NCBI GenBank assembly: GCA_002794035.1
Contig: PCXQ01000005.1
Coordinates: forward strand, 18,546-82,545
Source: Candidatus Yanofskybacteria bacterium CG10_big_fil_rev_8_21_14_0_10_36_16
GTDB taxonomy: Bacteria > Patescibacteria > Paceibacteria > 2-02-FULL-40-12 > IGHO2-01-FULL-4-A
Direction: 5' to 3'
Length of the DNA stretch: 64,000 nt
Below are positions 43,023 to 52,143 of this stretch, piece after piece; positions within the stretch are counted from its first letter, which is position 1, and every line of letters starts with the position of its first letter. A model generated the notes under the pieces. The model searched no databases, was not told where the DNA came from, and saw nothing but the letters and a program-made list of their open reading frames with translations. Position numbers and translations under genes: made by a program.

Positions 43023-44353
43023 TTTCTTGCCATCCTTTTTACAGATTTAAAAATCTCATCGCCAATATTATCATTAACTGCAAGAGATCGTTCATATTCA
43101 TATATTTTTTCTTTGTACTTTTTTTTAGGCAAAATATAACCAAGCTCGTCATTGGCAAGACCAAGAAACCAAACAGTTTTATCTGGAAATATTGTTCTTA
43201 TTTTTAAACTTATCTCTGGAGACATTTCGCCAGGCACAGCAACTAAAACAATTTGGTCGCCAAGAAAAACAACACTAACCTCAGTAGATAGCTTGCCTCT
43301 ATCTAATTGATGGGGTAAGAGGCCTTTCTCGAGTTTGTTTTTAAAGACCTTGTTTTTAAGTTCAATTTTTAATATTTCTGTTCTAATTTCCATTGGAGAA
43401 ATATTTACTGCTTCAAAAGTTCCCGCATAACTATAAATTTGTTCCTGCACATCGTTGTTAAACCTAATCATTCCCAAAAGTTTATCATCAAAACGGTATC
43501 TAAGATTGGGAACAACCATCCCTCCCAAGGCACCACTAAAAAACATGGGGTAAGCAACTGTTGTTTCATTTTTTCCCAAAGAAGAAAGCCTATCCCTTAA
43601 ATTTCCGACATAATCACTAGAAAGTGAATCAGTCTTTCTTAAAAATTCAGGATGGCAGGCGAACCCAACGAGAAAAATTGGTTTCTCCTTTGCCTCAAAA
43701 AAATCAGCGACACCATGAATAATACCAAAGTATTTTTTTGTTGGCTGAATGTGCATCATAAAAACATTATCGTCTAAAACATTGGGGTCACGATCATTGG
43801 CAATAATATCTCCCAACCTGCCGTTTTTTATTTTAATCTCAGCAGTATTTCTATTTTTATAAGCACTTCTAATGGCATCTGCTGTTTGGTTAATTAAATA
43901 TTCAAGATCTTCCATCTGTCCTTTGTCTTTTCTTGAATCACTATAAACACCTAAAAAATCAGGCGCGGAGTGAGTATGAGTAGATGAAACAATAATCTTA
44001 TTGCCATCAGGAAATATATCCCTAACCCTTTGTCTTATTTTCTGAACATCATCTCTAAACAAACCAAAAGCATCAACGCTAACTAGCGCCAAAATATTTC
44101 CAAAACCATCATCTAACACTAAGGCACTGACCGTAAGTTCATCTTGAAAATTGTTTGCTCTTTTATTATAGGGTTTGCCGGGCAAAAAAGGATTTTCCTC
44201 TTTCAACCCTAATGTTGGCGTAATATCTCTTTGGTCATATCCAACCCTCACCGCAGAAGAAGCTCTAATAGAGAAAATTAAACCCAATAAGCAAATTAGG
44301 CCCAAAATAAAAATTAGTATCGTAAACCAGTTTTTTAATGTTGGATATCTCAT
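43019..44353 (-). CDS. Neutral/alkaline ceramidase-like hydrolase, membrane-anchored
   Basis: About 444 residues from the ATG at 44353, which has GGAG 6 nt before it; an in-frame ATG at 44365 is also possible. Membrane segment at about 8-28, then the neutral ceramidase N-terminal domain: VGYDQRDITP, DELTVSALVLDDG, metal-binding THTHSAPD near 130, and a second His in GFACHPE. The immunoglobulin-like C-terminal domain of full ceramidases is missing. Cleaves the amide of ceramide in known members; many bacterial relatives act on other amides or lipids, so the substrate is open. Coupled with the downstream CPBP protein. Confidence 0.85.
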   Translation of the reverse strand: MRYPTLKNWFTILIFILGLICLLGLIFSIRASSAVRVGYDQRDITPTLGLKEENPFLPGKPYNKRANNFQDELTVSALVLDDGFGNILALVSVDAFGLFRDDVQKIRQRVRDIFPDGNKIIVSSTHTHSAPDFLGVYSDSRKDKGQMEDLEYLINQTADAIRSAYKNRNTAEIKIKNGRLGDIIANDRDPNVLDDNVFMMHIQPTKKYFGIIHGVADFFEAKEKPIFLVGFACHPEFLRKTDSLSSDYVGNLRDRLSSLGKNETTVAYPMFFSGALGGMVVPNLRYRFDDKLLGMIRFNNDVQEQIYSYAGTFEAVNISPMEIRTEILKIELKNKVFKNKLEKGLLPHQLDRGKLSTEVSVVFLGDQIVLVAVPGEMSPEISLKIRTIFPDKTVWFLGLANDELGYILPKKKYKEKIYEYERSLAVNDNIGDEIFKSVKRMARK

Positions 44354-44486
44354 TTTGTTCTCCATATTAAATTTTTAATTTTCTGGTTTAAATACTAACA
44401 GAACAGCGAAACTAAAATAATTTACAAAACAAAAGCGAAATGATATAAAAATACCGATTGTTTAGCTCATTAAAAAGGAGACAATA

Positions 44487-45428
44487 GTGGGATCATTAAA
44501 TGAATTCCTCCAAATAGCCCGACCCATTCTTGAAATAGATTATTTCATAATGTTAGTTTTTTCATTATTTATTTTTGTTGGATTATTTAATGAAAAAATG
44601 CGCTTATTTTGGGAAAAGACTCTTAATAAAAACCCAGAGAAAATTCTTTTGCTGACATTTACATTTTCAGCAATCAACTTATTTCATGTTTTAATGAGGG
44701 ATATTCCACTTCAAAACTGGCTTGCATACACTCTTTTTTTGTTAATACCTACAGTGTGTCTGCTTCTCGCTAATAAAAAATCTCAAAAAATTCAGATAAC
44801 AGACGTAATTGTAATTTTATTTCTTTGGCTACCTTTTGATTTAAGAATAATTCAAGAATCATGGTTTAAATTCAACTACTTATTCCTAAGCGTGTCTGCG
44901 GCATCAGTCGCCATTATAGGTTTTTCTTTTGTAAGAAATCTAAAAGGACTAAAAATAAATACAGAAATTAAACTCAAGGATATATTATTCTCTTTAAAGG
45001 TTTTGTTGGTGCTTATTATCACCATTGTTCCTATAGGTTTTATTTTAAATTTTTTGGAATTTGGTTTTAAGATAAATCTTCTGAATGTAAATAATATCTT
45101 ATATTTGTTTGTGATTTTAGTTTTGTATTTTTTACAGACAGGACTTCCAGAAGAAATTCTTTTCAGAGGTTTATTGCAGAATTTGTTATTCAAAACTTGG
45201 AATAGTAATTGGAAAGCAGTAATTGTGGCATCTGTAATGTTTGGTAGCGCTCACTTAGACAATATAGCCAGTGGATATGGACCGCCAAATTGGCCCTATG
45301 CTATTTTGGCAACGATTGCTGGCATTGGGTATGGCATAACATACCTAAAAACAAAAAGTATTATCATACCCGGCATGCTTCATGCTTGTGTTGATCTTTT
45401 GTGGGGCTTGTTTTTTGTGAAAGTATAA
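44487..45428 (+). CDS. CPBP intramembrane metalloprotease
   Basis: 313 residues, about eight membrane segments. All motifs intact: PEEILFRGLLQ (EExxxRG) near 227, FGSAHLDN (FxxxH) near 253, HACVDLLWG (HxxxD) near 298. Cleaves substrates inside the membrane or processes prenylated peptides. GTG start with AAGGAG 6 nt upstream. Divergent to the ceramidase gene and a complete counterpart to the QQ-type CPBP protein at 42372. Confidence 0.9.
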   Translation: MGSLNEFLQIARPILEIDYFIMLVFSLFIFVGLFNEKMRLFWEKTLNKNPEKILLLTFTFSAINLFHVLMRDIPLQNWLAYTLFLLIPTVCLLLANKKSQKIQITDVIVILFLWLPFDLRIIQESWFKFNYLFLSVSAASVAIIGFSFVRNLKGLKINTEIKLKDILFSLKVLLVLIITIVPIGFILNFLEFGFKINLLNVNNILYLFVILVLYFLQTGLPEEILFRGLLQNLLFKTWNSNWKAVIVASVMFGSAHLDNIASGYGPPNWPYAILATIAGIGYGITYLKTKSIIIPGMLHACVDLLWGLFFVKV

Positions 45429-45431
45429 ATC

Positions 45432-45454
45432 AACCCCGCCTTGGCGGGGTTTTT
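45432..45454. terminator. Terminator after the CPBP protease gene
   Basis: AACCCCGCC, loop TT, GGCGGGGTT, T run. Confidence 0.9.
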
Positions 45455-45481
45455 ATTATTAACAAAAAAAATTACACACAA

Positions 45482-46498
45482 CTACAGCAAACGACTTAAT
45501 ATGAAAAAGATTACATAAATAGATATAAGAGCAAATCCTTCTTTTTGAGTTATGGCGATCTTATCACCTCGTAAAAATACCTTAAGGGTCCATATTGCAA
45601 CACCAAGAAATATAATTGAAAACACCAAACTTCTGCTGAATATAATTTGAATGGGCGAAATAACAGCAGCAATTCCCAAAACCAAAGTTGAATTAACAAC
45701 CAAAGAACCTAGGGCATTGCCAACAGTCATCTCATCATGGTTAAGCATTACAGAACGAACACCAAAAACCAGTTCAGGTATTGTTGTACCAAAAGCTATT
45801 ATAAACATCCCGAACACAACTAATTCAATGTGCAAATTTTCTGCAATTCCTTGAGCTGTATTAATAATCAAAAAAGAAGAACCCAAAAGCAAAATCAAGG
45901 CCCCCAAAAAAGAAAACACCTGTTTAAACACATTTATTCTAGATGGCCCATATAAAGGAAGACCTTTTGTTACCCTGTACTTAACTTCTTCCTCTTCACT
46001 CTTGTGTGTTACATCTCCTTCTAATTTAAAGGAGTTGTCTTGCTCAAGTTCATGCTTTCTCTTTATGAGACGAGAGAGATACCAGATATAAACAATGATT
46101 AAAAGAAAACCATCTATCCAATCAAGCAACCCGTCATGTATCAAAACAAACGGTAAAATAGAAACCAAGAAAACAGTACTGGTACTGTTTTGTACGCTGG
46201 GCCTAGCTTTTATACCCTTGCCTATAACGGCTATCAATCCTATTAATAACGTAACATTTAAAATGTTTGCCCCTATAACATTGCCGAAGCTTAATTCTCC
46301 AACACCACCGGCTCCGGAGCTCACCGCTAAGAAAAGCTCAGGCACAGATGTAGCAATTCCCATTAATATAAACGAGGCTGCATATTCAGACATTCTCAAA
46401 AATTGAGCAATTCTTGTTAATGAAGAGATCAAAATCTTACTAGCCCAGGCAAGTATAAAAAATGCAATAGCAAAAATAGCCAATTGAGAAATTATCAT
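45482..46498 (-). CDS. Calcium/cation antiporter (CaCA family)
   Basis: 338 residues with about ten membrane segments and two inverted alpha-repeats that form the ion site: GIATSVPELFLAV...GNVIGANILNVTLLIG in the first half and FGTTIPELVFGV...GNALGSLVVNSTLVLG in the second. A hydrophilic cytoplasmic loop (about 140-175) separates them. Extrudes Ca2+ in exchange for Na+ or H+. Follows the DedA gene by 32 nt. Confidence 0.93.
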   Translation of the reverse strand: MIISQLAIFAIAFFILAWASKILISSLTRIAQFLRMSEYAASFILMGIATSVPELFLAVSSGAGGVGELSFGNVIGANILNVTLLIGLIAVIGKGIKARPSVQNSTSTVFLVSILPFVLIHDGLLDWIDGFLLIIVYIWYLSRLIKRKHELEQDNSFKLEGDVTHKSEEEEVKYRVTKGLPLYGPSRINVFKQVFSFLGALILLLGSSFLIINTAQGIAENLHIELVVFGMFIIAFGTTIPELVFGVRSVMLNHDEMTVGNALGSLVVNSTLVLGIAAVISPIQIIFSRSLVFSIIFLGVAIWTLKVFLRGDKIAITQKEGFALISIYVIFFILSRLL

Positions 46499-46530
46499 AA
46501 ATAAATATTTATTTTATCACAGGTAAATAC

Positions 46531-47151
46531 CTATTTTTTAAACATAGCAAAAAGCCTTCTCCTATGTTCTGGATCTTTAAGTATATGAATTGCGGTTGGA
46601 AGAATAGAGACAACAATAATAGCCAAAACAATGGGCAAAATATATTTATCGGCATTGGGAATTATATTGCCCATATAGTAACCACCCAAAGAAAGCCCAA
46701 AAGTCCACAAAAATCCTCCCGCAATATTATAAAAAACAAACTTACTATATTTCATTTCACCAACACCCGCTAAAATAGGAGCAAAAGTTCTAACAAAGGG
46801 CATAAAACGTGCAATAATAATTGTTTTTCCCCCATGTTTTTTATAAAACTCATTAGAAGTACGCAGGTGGTCTTTGCTAAACCAAAAAGATTCCTCTTTT
46901 TTAAAAATTAAAGGTCCCACTCTTTTGCCAAAATAATAACCAACACTATCTCCCGCCACCGCAGCAACAAACGAAAGCCATGCCAGCAAATTAATATTTA
47001 TAAATCCTTGAGACGCCAAAAATCCAGCAGTAAAAAGCAGGCCATCGCCAGGAAGGAAAAATCCAACGAGCAAGCCCGATTCAGCAAAAACAATACCGAC
47101 AACGCCAAGCAAGCCAACAGTTTTAATTAATAATTCAATATCAAAAAGCAT
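46531..47151 (-). CDS. DedA-family membrane protein
   Basis: 206 residues, SNARE-associated/VTT domain: GLLVGFFLPGDGLLFTAGFLA, then GDSVGYYFGKRVG, and FIARFMPFVRTFAPILAGVGEM (the conserved R-x3-P-x-x-R). Recent work on the family points to polyprenyl-phosphate or phospholipid flipping; here that would recycle wall and glycan carrier lipid. Probably co-transcribed with the antiporter. Confidence 0.93.
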   Translation of the reverse strand: MLFDIELLIKTVGLLGVVGIVFAESGLLVGFFLPGDGLLFTAGFLASQGFININLLAWLSFVAAVAGDSVGYYFGKRVGPLIFKKEESFWFSKDHLRTSNEFYKKHGGKTIIIARFMPFVRTFAPILAGVGEMKYSKFVFYNIAGGFLWTFGLSLGGYYMGNIIPNADKYILPIVLAIIVVSILPTAIHILKDPEHRRRLFAMFKK

Positions 47152-47234
47152 AATATTTTATAATAAATGTTTTTATAATATTAATGATAACACAGATAAG
47201 TTGCAACCTTATATACACCGGACACAGAGTGATA

Positions 47235-47260
47235 AAAAAGGCCCCGCCTTAGCGGGGCCT
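47235..47260 (-). terminator. Terminator of the 47266 gene
   Basis: Minus strand AGGCCCCGC, loop TAAG, GCGGGGCC then six T. Confidence 0.9.
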
Positions 47261-47265
47261 AAGCC

Positions 47266-48363
47266 TCAATGGTTCTCATGAGGCTCTTGTAATACAATAT
47301 CTTTTAATTGCTCCTCCGGCAAAGGGCAATTCCCCCTGCCGCCTGTAAAAAAATTACTACGAGCCCAGTTGCCATAATTGCTAACCACTGGACTTTCACG
47401 AGAATAAAGAACAAACTCCGACCACACATTCGCTTTTAGATAGGGCACGCTCCGGATTTTTTCGGGATCCCCTACGCCAAAAACAAAATACATGGCCTCT
47501 CGTCTATTTAACTGGAAAGAAAAAACATACCACCCCTCATTTAAACTACCGGGGTCAAACCGGATATCGCCAGCATTGGCATCCCGAATAATCCCTGATA
47601 AAACATCACCGTTAAAATAAGATGGCATCCATTTATCTTTTATTGACCAGCAAGAATTATTCTGCCAATCAATATATTGGACACTATATCTTAAACGCCG
47701 AAGCATCAACTGATCCTTTTGACGGTAATGTCTATCCCTTAAATAAAAGAGAGCTGACTGTCCAGCGTTAAACACGGGGGCTTTGTCTAATGCCGGAGGA
47801 GGAGTTTTTTCGGGTACTGTGTTTTCTGGGTTAATCTCCACAAGAAAACTATCACCAAATTTTACATAAAACCCATCGGGTAGAACCTTGTCTTCTTGTT
47901 CTTCTTTGAAGATTGGCTCCACTTTTTGAGACTTAGCAACATCAATCTTATCAGCAAACTCTTCTTGGGGCTGAGAATGTTTTAGTTCTTCTTTTTTTGC
48001 CCTGTCAACCTTCTTATTAAACGATTCTTTTTTAAAATTAGCTGAATATTCACTAGATTTTTCAACTAACTCATCGTAATAATTGGCAGTTCTGCCTGAA
48101 TAAAAAGAAAGAGTAAGAGCCAACAATACAGCAGCTACACACCATATTAAAAAATTTGCCCAACCAGATTTTTGGGGCAACTCTTGAGTGTTTTGAGCTG
48201 TTTTTTGCTCTGGCTTTGATTTGGGTTCAGGTTCCGGTTTTGCTACCGGTTTTCGCCTTAGAGCCGGCTCCTCTTCTTCATTATTGTTTTTAACTTCCGG
48301 TTTATTGTCCTTAGGATCTTCTTTGTCCCCTTTTATTCTGCTTCTTGGTTTGTCTTCTGGCAT
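47266..48363 (-). CDS. Membrane-anchored protein of unknown function with charged Pro-rich N-terminus
   Basis: 365 residues. Cytoplasmic charged Pro/Lys/Glu tail (1-65, PEPEPKSKPEQK), one membrane segment (about 68-88), a charged coil (about 92-155), then an extracytoplasmic beta-rich domain (about 165-355) rich in Trp, Tyr and Phe (YSVQYIDWQNNSCWSIKDKWMPSYF, NEGWYVFSFQLNR). Two Cys likely pair. GGAGG precedes the ATG. Not recognised; the aromatic surface domain could bind glycans. Confidence 0.7.
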   Translation of the reverse strand: MPEDKPRSRIKGDKEDPKDNKPEVKNNNEEEEPALRRKPVAKPEPEPKSKPEQKTAQNTQELPQKSGWANFLIWCVAAVLLALTLSFYSGRTANYYDELVEKSSEYSANFKKESFNKKVDRAKKEELKHSQPQEEFADKIDVAKSQKVEPIFKEEQEDKVLPDGFYVKFGDSFLVEINPENTVPEKTPPPALDKAPVFNAGQSALFYLRDRHYRQKDQLMLRRLRYSVQYIDWQNNSCWSIKDKWMPSYFNGDVLSGIIRDANAGDIRFDPGSLNEGWYVFSFQLNRREAMYFVFGVGDPEKIRSVPYLKANVWSEFVLYSRESPVVSNYGNWARSNFFTGGRGNCPLPEEQLKDIVLQEPHENH

Positions 48364-48477
48364 TTTAACCTCCAGTCCAATAATTAAAAAATAAAAGTTC
48401 TATAAATATTATAACAAACAAAACCAAGATAGTCAATCTTGGTTTTTAATTTCTTTAATAAATATTTTCACCTTAGT

Positions 48478-48771
48478 CTATCTTTGTTTTAATTTTTCCA
48501 GGAGAAGATTCTCTATAATACCTAATTCCTGATCATTGAAGCCATGTGATTTTTTGTTTTCATATTTCTTTGCCCATTCCATTCTTTCTTTGACTTCTTC
48601 TAAGCTAATACCCTTCTCTTTTTTGTCGGACTCTCTTAAATCAGTTAAAAACCACTCTTCTAGTTCTTTCCTCTTTTCCTGACTAAATCTGTAATCAATC
48701 CAAAGCTGGTTTACAAAATCCCTAAATTCATCTTCGGTTATAACAGATTTTTCATAAGTAAATATTCCCAT
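48478..48771 (-). CDS. Small acidic/helical protein, unknown
   Basis: 97 residues from the ATG at 48771; a longer frame begins with TTG at 48804 and is less likely. Strongly helical and charged (DEFRDFVNQLWIDYRFSQEKRKELEEWFL; ISLEEVKERMEWAKKYENKKSHGFNDQE). No motif recognised. Soluble. Lies 46 nt downstream of the CAP-domain gene on the same strand. Confidence 0.65.
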   Translation of the reverse strand: MGIFTYEKSVITEDEFRDFVNQLWIDYRFSQEKRKELEEWFLTDLRESDKKEKGISLEEVKERMEWAKKYENKKSHGFNDQELGIIENLLLEKLKQR

Positions 48772-48817
48772 AATAAAATAATTAAGATTCGTGCTACTTA
48801 GCAATAAATCTCAATAA

Positions 48818-49681
48818 TTAATTTCCTTTAATGCAATTATTAAATTCCACTACCTGGCCATTATAAACATCGGCCAGACGCTCTATCTCAGAAGCAATAT
48901 TGTTATATTGATTTACTAAATCATTATACTCTTTTACTAACCTATTGTATTCTTGACCTCTTTTTGGCTCTGTGTTATCAATTTCAAATTTTAATTTATT
49001 CAATCTCTCTCTTAATATTTCTGCTTGATCTGAATATGCTTCCAACTGAGTCTTTAGCGTATTGACAGGTTCGGGACAAGCAGATTCTGGCAAACCAAAA
49101 ACCTGAACTGCAAGCCATGTTCGCCTGTCCTCAAACAAGCCCTGACCTACCGCCACCCCAATTTCTGTAAATCTTTCATTTAATATATTGGCCCTATGTC
49201 CCGGACTATCCATCCATGCCTGAACTAAATCCTGATCGTCTTCAAAATTTCCAAGGGCCAAATTTTCACCAGTCATTATGTAAGCATAACCGACTTCATT
49301 AACCCAAAATTCTGGCCCCACTCCCGATGGAGATACATGATCGAAATATTGTCCCTGAAGCATGTCATTAATCTTTAAAGATGCAGCGAGCTCAAGCGCA
49401 GAATTATGCTTAAGAGATGAAAGCCCGTTTTCATTTCTATTTACATTAGTCCAATTTAAAACTCCCGTTTTTGTTAAAAATGAATCCTCGACCGATTCTT
49501 CTTTGTCAACTCTTAGCGGTGGAGGTGTTAAAATGTCTTTTTTAATCTCTTGAATTATTTCTCTATCAAGAACATCTTTTGCCTCATCTAATTTTTCTGA
49601 AAAATCAAAAAAAATTCCATTAAAAAACAGGAATGCTGTTATAGATAGCGCGATTGTAATTATTAAAAATTTTGGCTTCAT
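48818..49681 (-). CDS. CAP/SCP-domain extracellular protein with coiled coil
   Basis: 287 residues. Signal/anchor at about 5-23; CAP domain at about 72-200 with the family landmarks VNRNENGLSSLKHNSALELAAS, YFDHVSPSG, TGENLALG and SPGHRANILNERFTEIGVAV; then a long coiled coil (about 210-280, LRERLNKLKFEIDNTEPKRGQEYNRL). CAP proteins of this YkwD-like type are secreted; functions range from lipid binding to host interaction. The His/Glu pair of the CAP cavity is present. Confidence 0.9.
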   Translation of the reverse strand: MKPKFLIITIALSITAFLFFNGIFFDFSEKLDEAKDVLDREIIQEIKKDILTPPPLRVDKEESVEDSFLTKTGVLNWTNVNRNENGLSSLKHNSALELAASLKINDMLQGQYFDHVSPSGVGPEFWVNEVGYAYIMTGENLALGNFEDDQDLVQAWMDSPGHRANILNERFTEIGVAVGQGLFEDRRTWLAVQVFGLPESACPEPVNTLKTQLEAYSDQAEILRERLNKLKFEIDNTEPKRGQEYNRLVKEYNDLVNQYNNIASEIERLADVYNGQVVEFNNCIKGN

Positions 49682-49710
49682 TACAATATATTATATCAAA
49701 TTATTATAAC

Positions 49711-49740
49711 AAAATAGCCCCGCCTTGGCGGGGCTATTTT
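49711..49740. terminator. Perfect GCCCCGCC hairpin terminator
   Basis: AAAATAGCCCCGCC, loop TT, GGCGGGGCTATTTT: 14-bp perfect stem with A and T flanks, between two minus-strand genes. Confidence 0.85.
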
Positions 49741-49756
49741 GTTATTGATAGATATC

Positions 49757-50014
49757 TTACATTGCTGGAGTTTCTTCATCTTTTTCTTCTGAAGCGTCGC
49801 CTCCCATGTCGCCTTCGCTTTCAGGCATATCGCCCTCAGAAGCAACTGACTCTTCTGCTGAAGATGCTTCTTCTGAACCGCCTTCCATTCCGTGCTTTTG
49901 ATCTTCACAGTTGCACGATTCTAAAGGCTGTCCGTTGTTGTCACATCCGGGTGTCTGACAAACACCGGGAGCGTCAGCTGTACCACCACAGCTTTTGCAT
50001 ACATTGTGTTCCAT
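49757..50014 (-). CDS. Small zinc-ribbon-like protein with acidic tail
   Basis: 85 residues from the ATG at 50014 (the upstream TTG at 50029 is weaker). N-terminal 36 residues hold seven Cys (CKSCGG, GVCQTPGCD, SCNC), a likely metal site; the rest is an extremely acidic Glu/Ser/Gly/Asp tail (EEASSAEESVASEGD). Intrinsically disordered tail plus metal knuckle is all that can be said. Possible nucleic-acid mimic or metal buffer (speculative). Confidence 0.65.
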   Translation of the reverse strand: MEHNVCKSCGGTADAPGVCQTPGCDNNGQPLESCNCEDQKHGMEGGSEEASSAEESVASEGDMPESEGDMGGDASEEKDEETPAM

Positions 50015-50162
50015 AATTACGCAATGCAAAACTACAAACGAAACCCGAATTTAACAAAAATGTATATTCGCCCACACTTGTAGATTTACGTTATACTTTA
50101 TTTACTCTATTAATTTTATCAATCAAAGAACCAAAATTAAACATTGACATACAAAAAAAAAT

Positions 50163-50209
50163 AATGCCTCGAATCAATATTGCAATAAGTAATATTGATT
50201 CGAGGCATT
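50163..50209 (-). terminator. 19-bp perfect hairpin terminator after the 50230 gene
   Basis: AATGCCTCGAATCAATATT and its exact complement with a 9-nt loop, followed on the minus strand by TATTTTTTTTT. Longer than any other terminator stem in the window. Confidence 0.85.
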
Positions 50210-50229
50210 TTGTGGACATGATTATACAG

Positions 50230-50553
50230 CTATAAAGAACGAACAAGTTCTATAATAACTGTATCTGGAGCTGTTATCTCGCCTAGCCCCAATTCCGTCC
50301 CAAAAAACTCATCTCGTTTGGAATTTGGTTCTGCTTCAGCAACTTGCATAGAAGCAATCCTCAATCTTAGTTTACTTGATTCTACAACTTCAGCAGACAC
50401 AAGCTCTAGTGCTACCATCTTAATCATTTCTTGATAGCGATTATCAGTCTTTATACACTCGCAAACCTTATAAGCATCGTCCTGGTTTTTTAAAAGAAGA
50501 AAAGTTCTGTCTGTCACGTTTCCTATTGATTTTATTATCTCCAAAAGAACCAT
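50230..50553 (-). CDS. Small soluble protein, unknown
   Basis: 107 residues from the ATG at 50553, which has a near-perfect AAGGAGG site; the longer frame from 50577 would include that site. Helical N-terminal half (LLEIIKSIGNVTDRTFLLLKNQDDAYKVCECI), then VALELVSAEVVESSKLRLRIASMQVAEAE and a hydrophobic end PDTVIIELVRSL. No motif recognised. The strong ribosome-binding site and terminator suggest good expression. Confidence 0.7.
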   Translation of the reverse strand: MVLLEIIKSIGNVTDRTFLLLKNQDDAYKVCECIKTDNRYQEMIKMVALELVSAEVVESSKLRLRIASMQVAEAEPNSKRDEFFGTELGLGEITAPDTVIIELVRSL

Positions 50554-50649
50554 TGGTACCTCCTTTTTGAAATACAAATCTTTTTAATTATAACACACCT
50601 TAATAAAAAAACAACCCCTGCTTATTACCCTGCGAATTGTTTTTTAACA

Positions 50650-51108
50650 TTAATTATCTAATTGTTCTAAAGTCCAACTCATCCTTTTTAAAATCAATAA
50701 CCCACCAACAAAAAGCAATGTTGATGTTACAGCAGAACCCATACAGTAAACGCAAATAGCACCAAGTACAAAAAGTTGTATATAGACAAATAAAACAGAG
50801 GCAATAAAACCGAAAGGCGTTAGAAGTGCAGCCAATACCAAAAACTTGGGATTTTGGGAATCAAAATACAAAAATGTAAACAAAAATACAGACAAGTAAA
50901 ACAATGCACCCAAAAGTGCTACAGGCACACCACCCACAATTGAATACTCGCTTGTAGTAACAACCTCACACCCTTCTAATATAGAACAAGGTGGAATCTC
51001 CCCTTGATAATGCTTAAAGGTTAAATATGATGAATCTGAAAAACCGATTAAGCTAAGTATTAACAAAGCAAAAATTACCCATTTGGGAATTTGGCTAGTT
51101 AGATTCAC
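50650..51108 (-). CDS. Vitamin K epoxide reductase (VKOR) family protein
   Basis: About 152 residues. Four to five membrane segments with the loop Cys pair (PPCSILEGCEVV) and the CVYC active site in the last helices, as in bacterial VKOR that re-oxidises DsbA using quinone. I chose GTG at 51108; an ATG at 51180 gives 24 more residues but an 86-nt overlap with the dsbA-like gene. Working partner of the DsbA-like protein encoded immediately upstream. Confidence 0.9.
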   Translation of the reverse strand: MNLTSQIPKWVIFALLILSLIGFSDSSYLTFKHYQGEIPPCSILEGCEVVTTSEYSIVGGVPVALLGALFYLSVFLFTFLYFDSQNPKFLVLAALLTPFGFIASVLFVYIQLFVLGAICVYCMGSAVTSTLLFVGGLLILKRMSWTLEQLDN

Positions 51109-51913
51109 TCTCTGCACCTGCTCCCTGGTCAAGCTCAGAAGCTGAGAGGGAGTTTTGAATAATTTCTTTAAATGCTTCATAACTATTAGGATTTGTTAAT
51201 TTCTTACCGTTTAAGAAGAAAGTGGGCGTGGCATTGACTGCAGACGACCTTGCACTTGCAATATCATCATTAACTGCGTTTGCAATATCGTCTGCATTTA
51301 AATGAGCAACGAATTGCGTCACGTTTAAATCAAGTCTCTCAGCAATACTTACAAAGGATTTCTCAGCTTCTTCTCTGTTTAAGTTGGACCAAGCGCTCTG
51401 GGTTTCAAAAATCACATCATGCATCTCCCAAAACTTGCCCTGTTTTCCTGCTGCCTCAGAAGCACGGGCAGCAAGTTCTGCATTTTTATGTATGGTGATT
51501 AAAGGAAAATGCCTATAAACGATAGCCAACCTATCACCAAAATCTTCGCTTAACTGTTTAACAAGGGGGTAATATGCTCCACAAGCAGGGCATTGAAAAT
51601 CACTGTATTCTACAAGAACAAGCTCTGCGTTAGGATTACCCTTAATCCAATCTTCGGTGGTAATATCTGTAGACAATATAACGGTGCCTGAATCATCTCT
51701 TTCAACTCCTTTACCGCCAAAATAAGCCATTGCCCACACAACTCCACCAAGCAACACCAAAACAACAACCCAAGAAACAACCCTTTTAGTCTTCTTGCTT
51801 CTAACCCTTTTTACCTTATCTTCTTCTTTTTGCTGTTTTTTTAGTTCTCTGCGTTCTTTTTTTGTCATCTGACTGTCATCTGACACCGTATTTTGATTAT
51901 TTTGCTCTTCCAT
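51095..51913 (-). CDS. DsbA-like thiol-disulfide oxidoreductase, membrane-anchored
   Basis: 272 residues. Charged cytoplasmic N-terminus (MTKKERRELKKQQKEEDKVK), membrane segment at about 45-63, thioredoxin fold of the Thioredoxin_4/DsbA type with active site FQCPACGAYYP near 110, helical insert, and cis-Pro loop NATPTFFLNGKKL. Introduces disulfides into exported proteins. Overlaps the VKOR gene by about 14 nt, so the two form the standard DsbA-VKOR pair. Confidence 0.92.
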   Translation of the reverse strand: MEEQNNQNTVSDDSQMTKKERRELKKQQKEEDKVKRVRSKKTKRVVSWVVVLVLLGGVVWAMAYFGGKGVERDDSGTVILSTDITTEDWIKGNPNAELVLVEYSDFQCPACGAYYPLVKQLSEDFGDRLAIVYRHFPLITIHKNAELAARASEAAGKQGKFWEMHDVIFETQSAWSNLNREEAEKSFVSIAERLDLNVTQFVAHLNADDIANAVNDDIASARSSAVNATPTFFLNGKKLTNPNSYEAFKEIIQNSLSASELDQGAGAESESN

Positions 51914-52143
51914 AAAGATTAAAAGTAAAACATACGCTTAGATAATAGAAATACGCATGAATTTACCAATTATTACTAATAACTCTTTAAAAATTATCAC
52001 CAAACTATCTTTTAATCAAGTTTTAACGAAATAAGCATGAAAATATTTTTTATCCATTTATCCACTAATAATTTATTTTTGGTTATTTTTGGGTGTATAA
52101 TTAAATAATAAGTAATTTTTAATAATTTTAATTCAAATTAATT

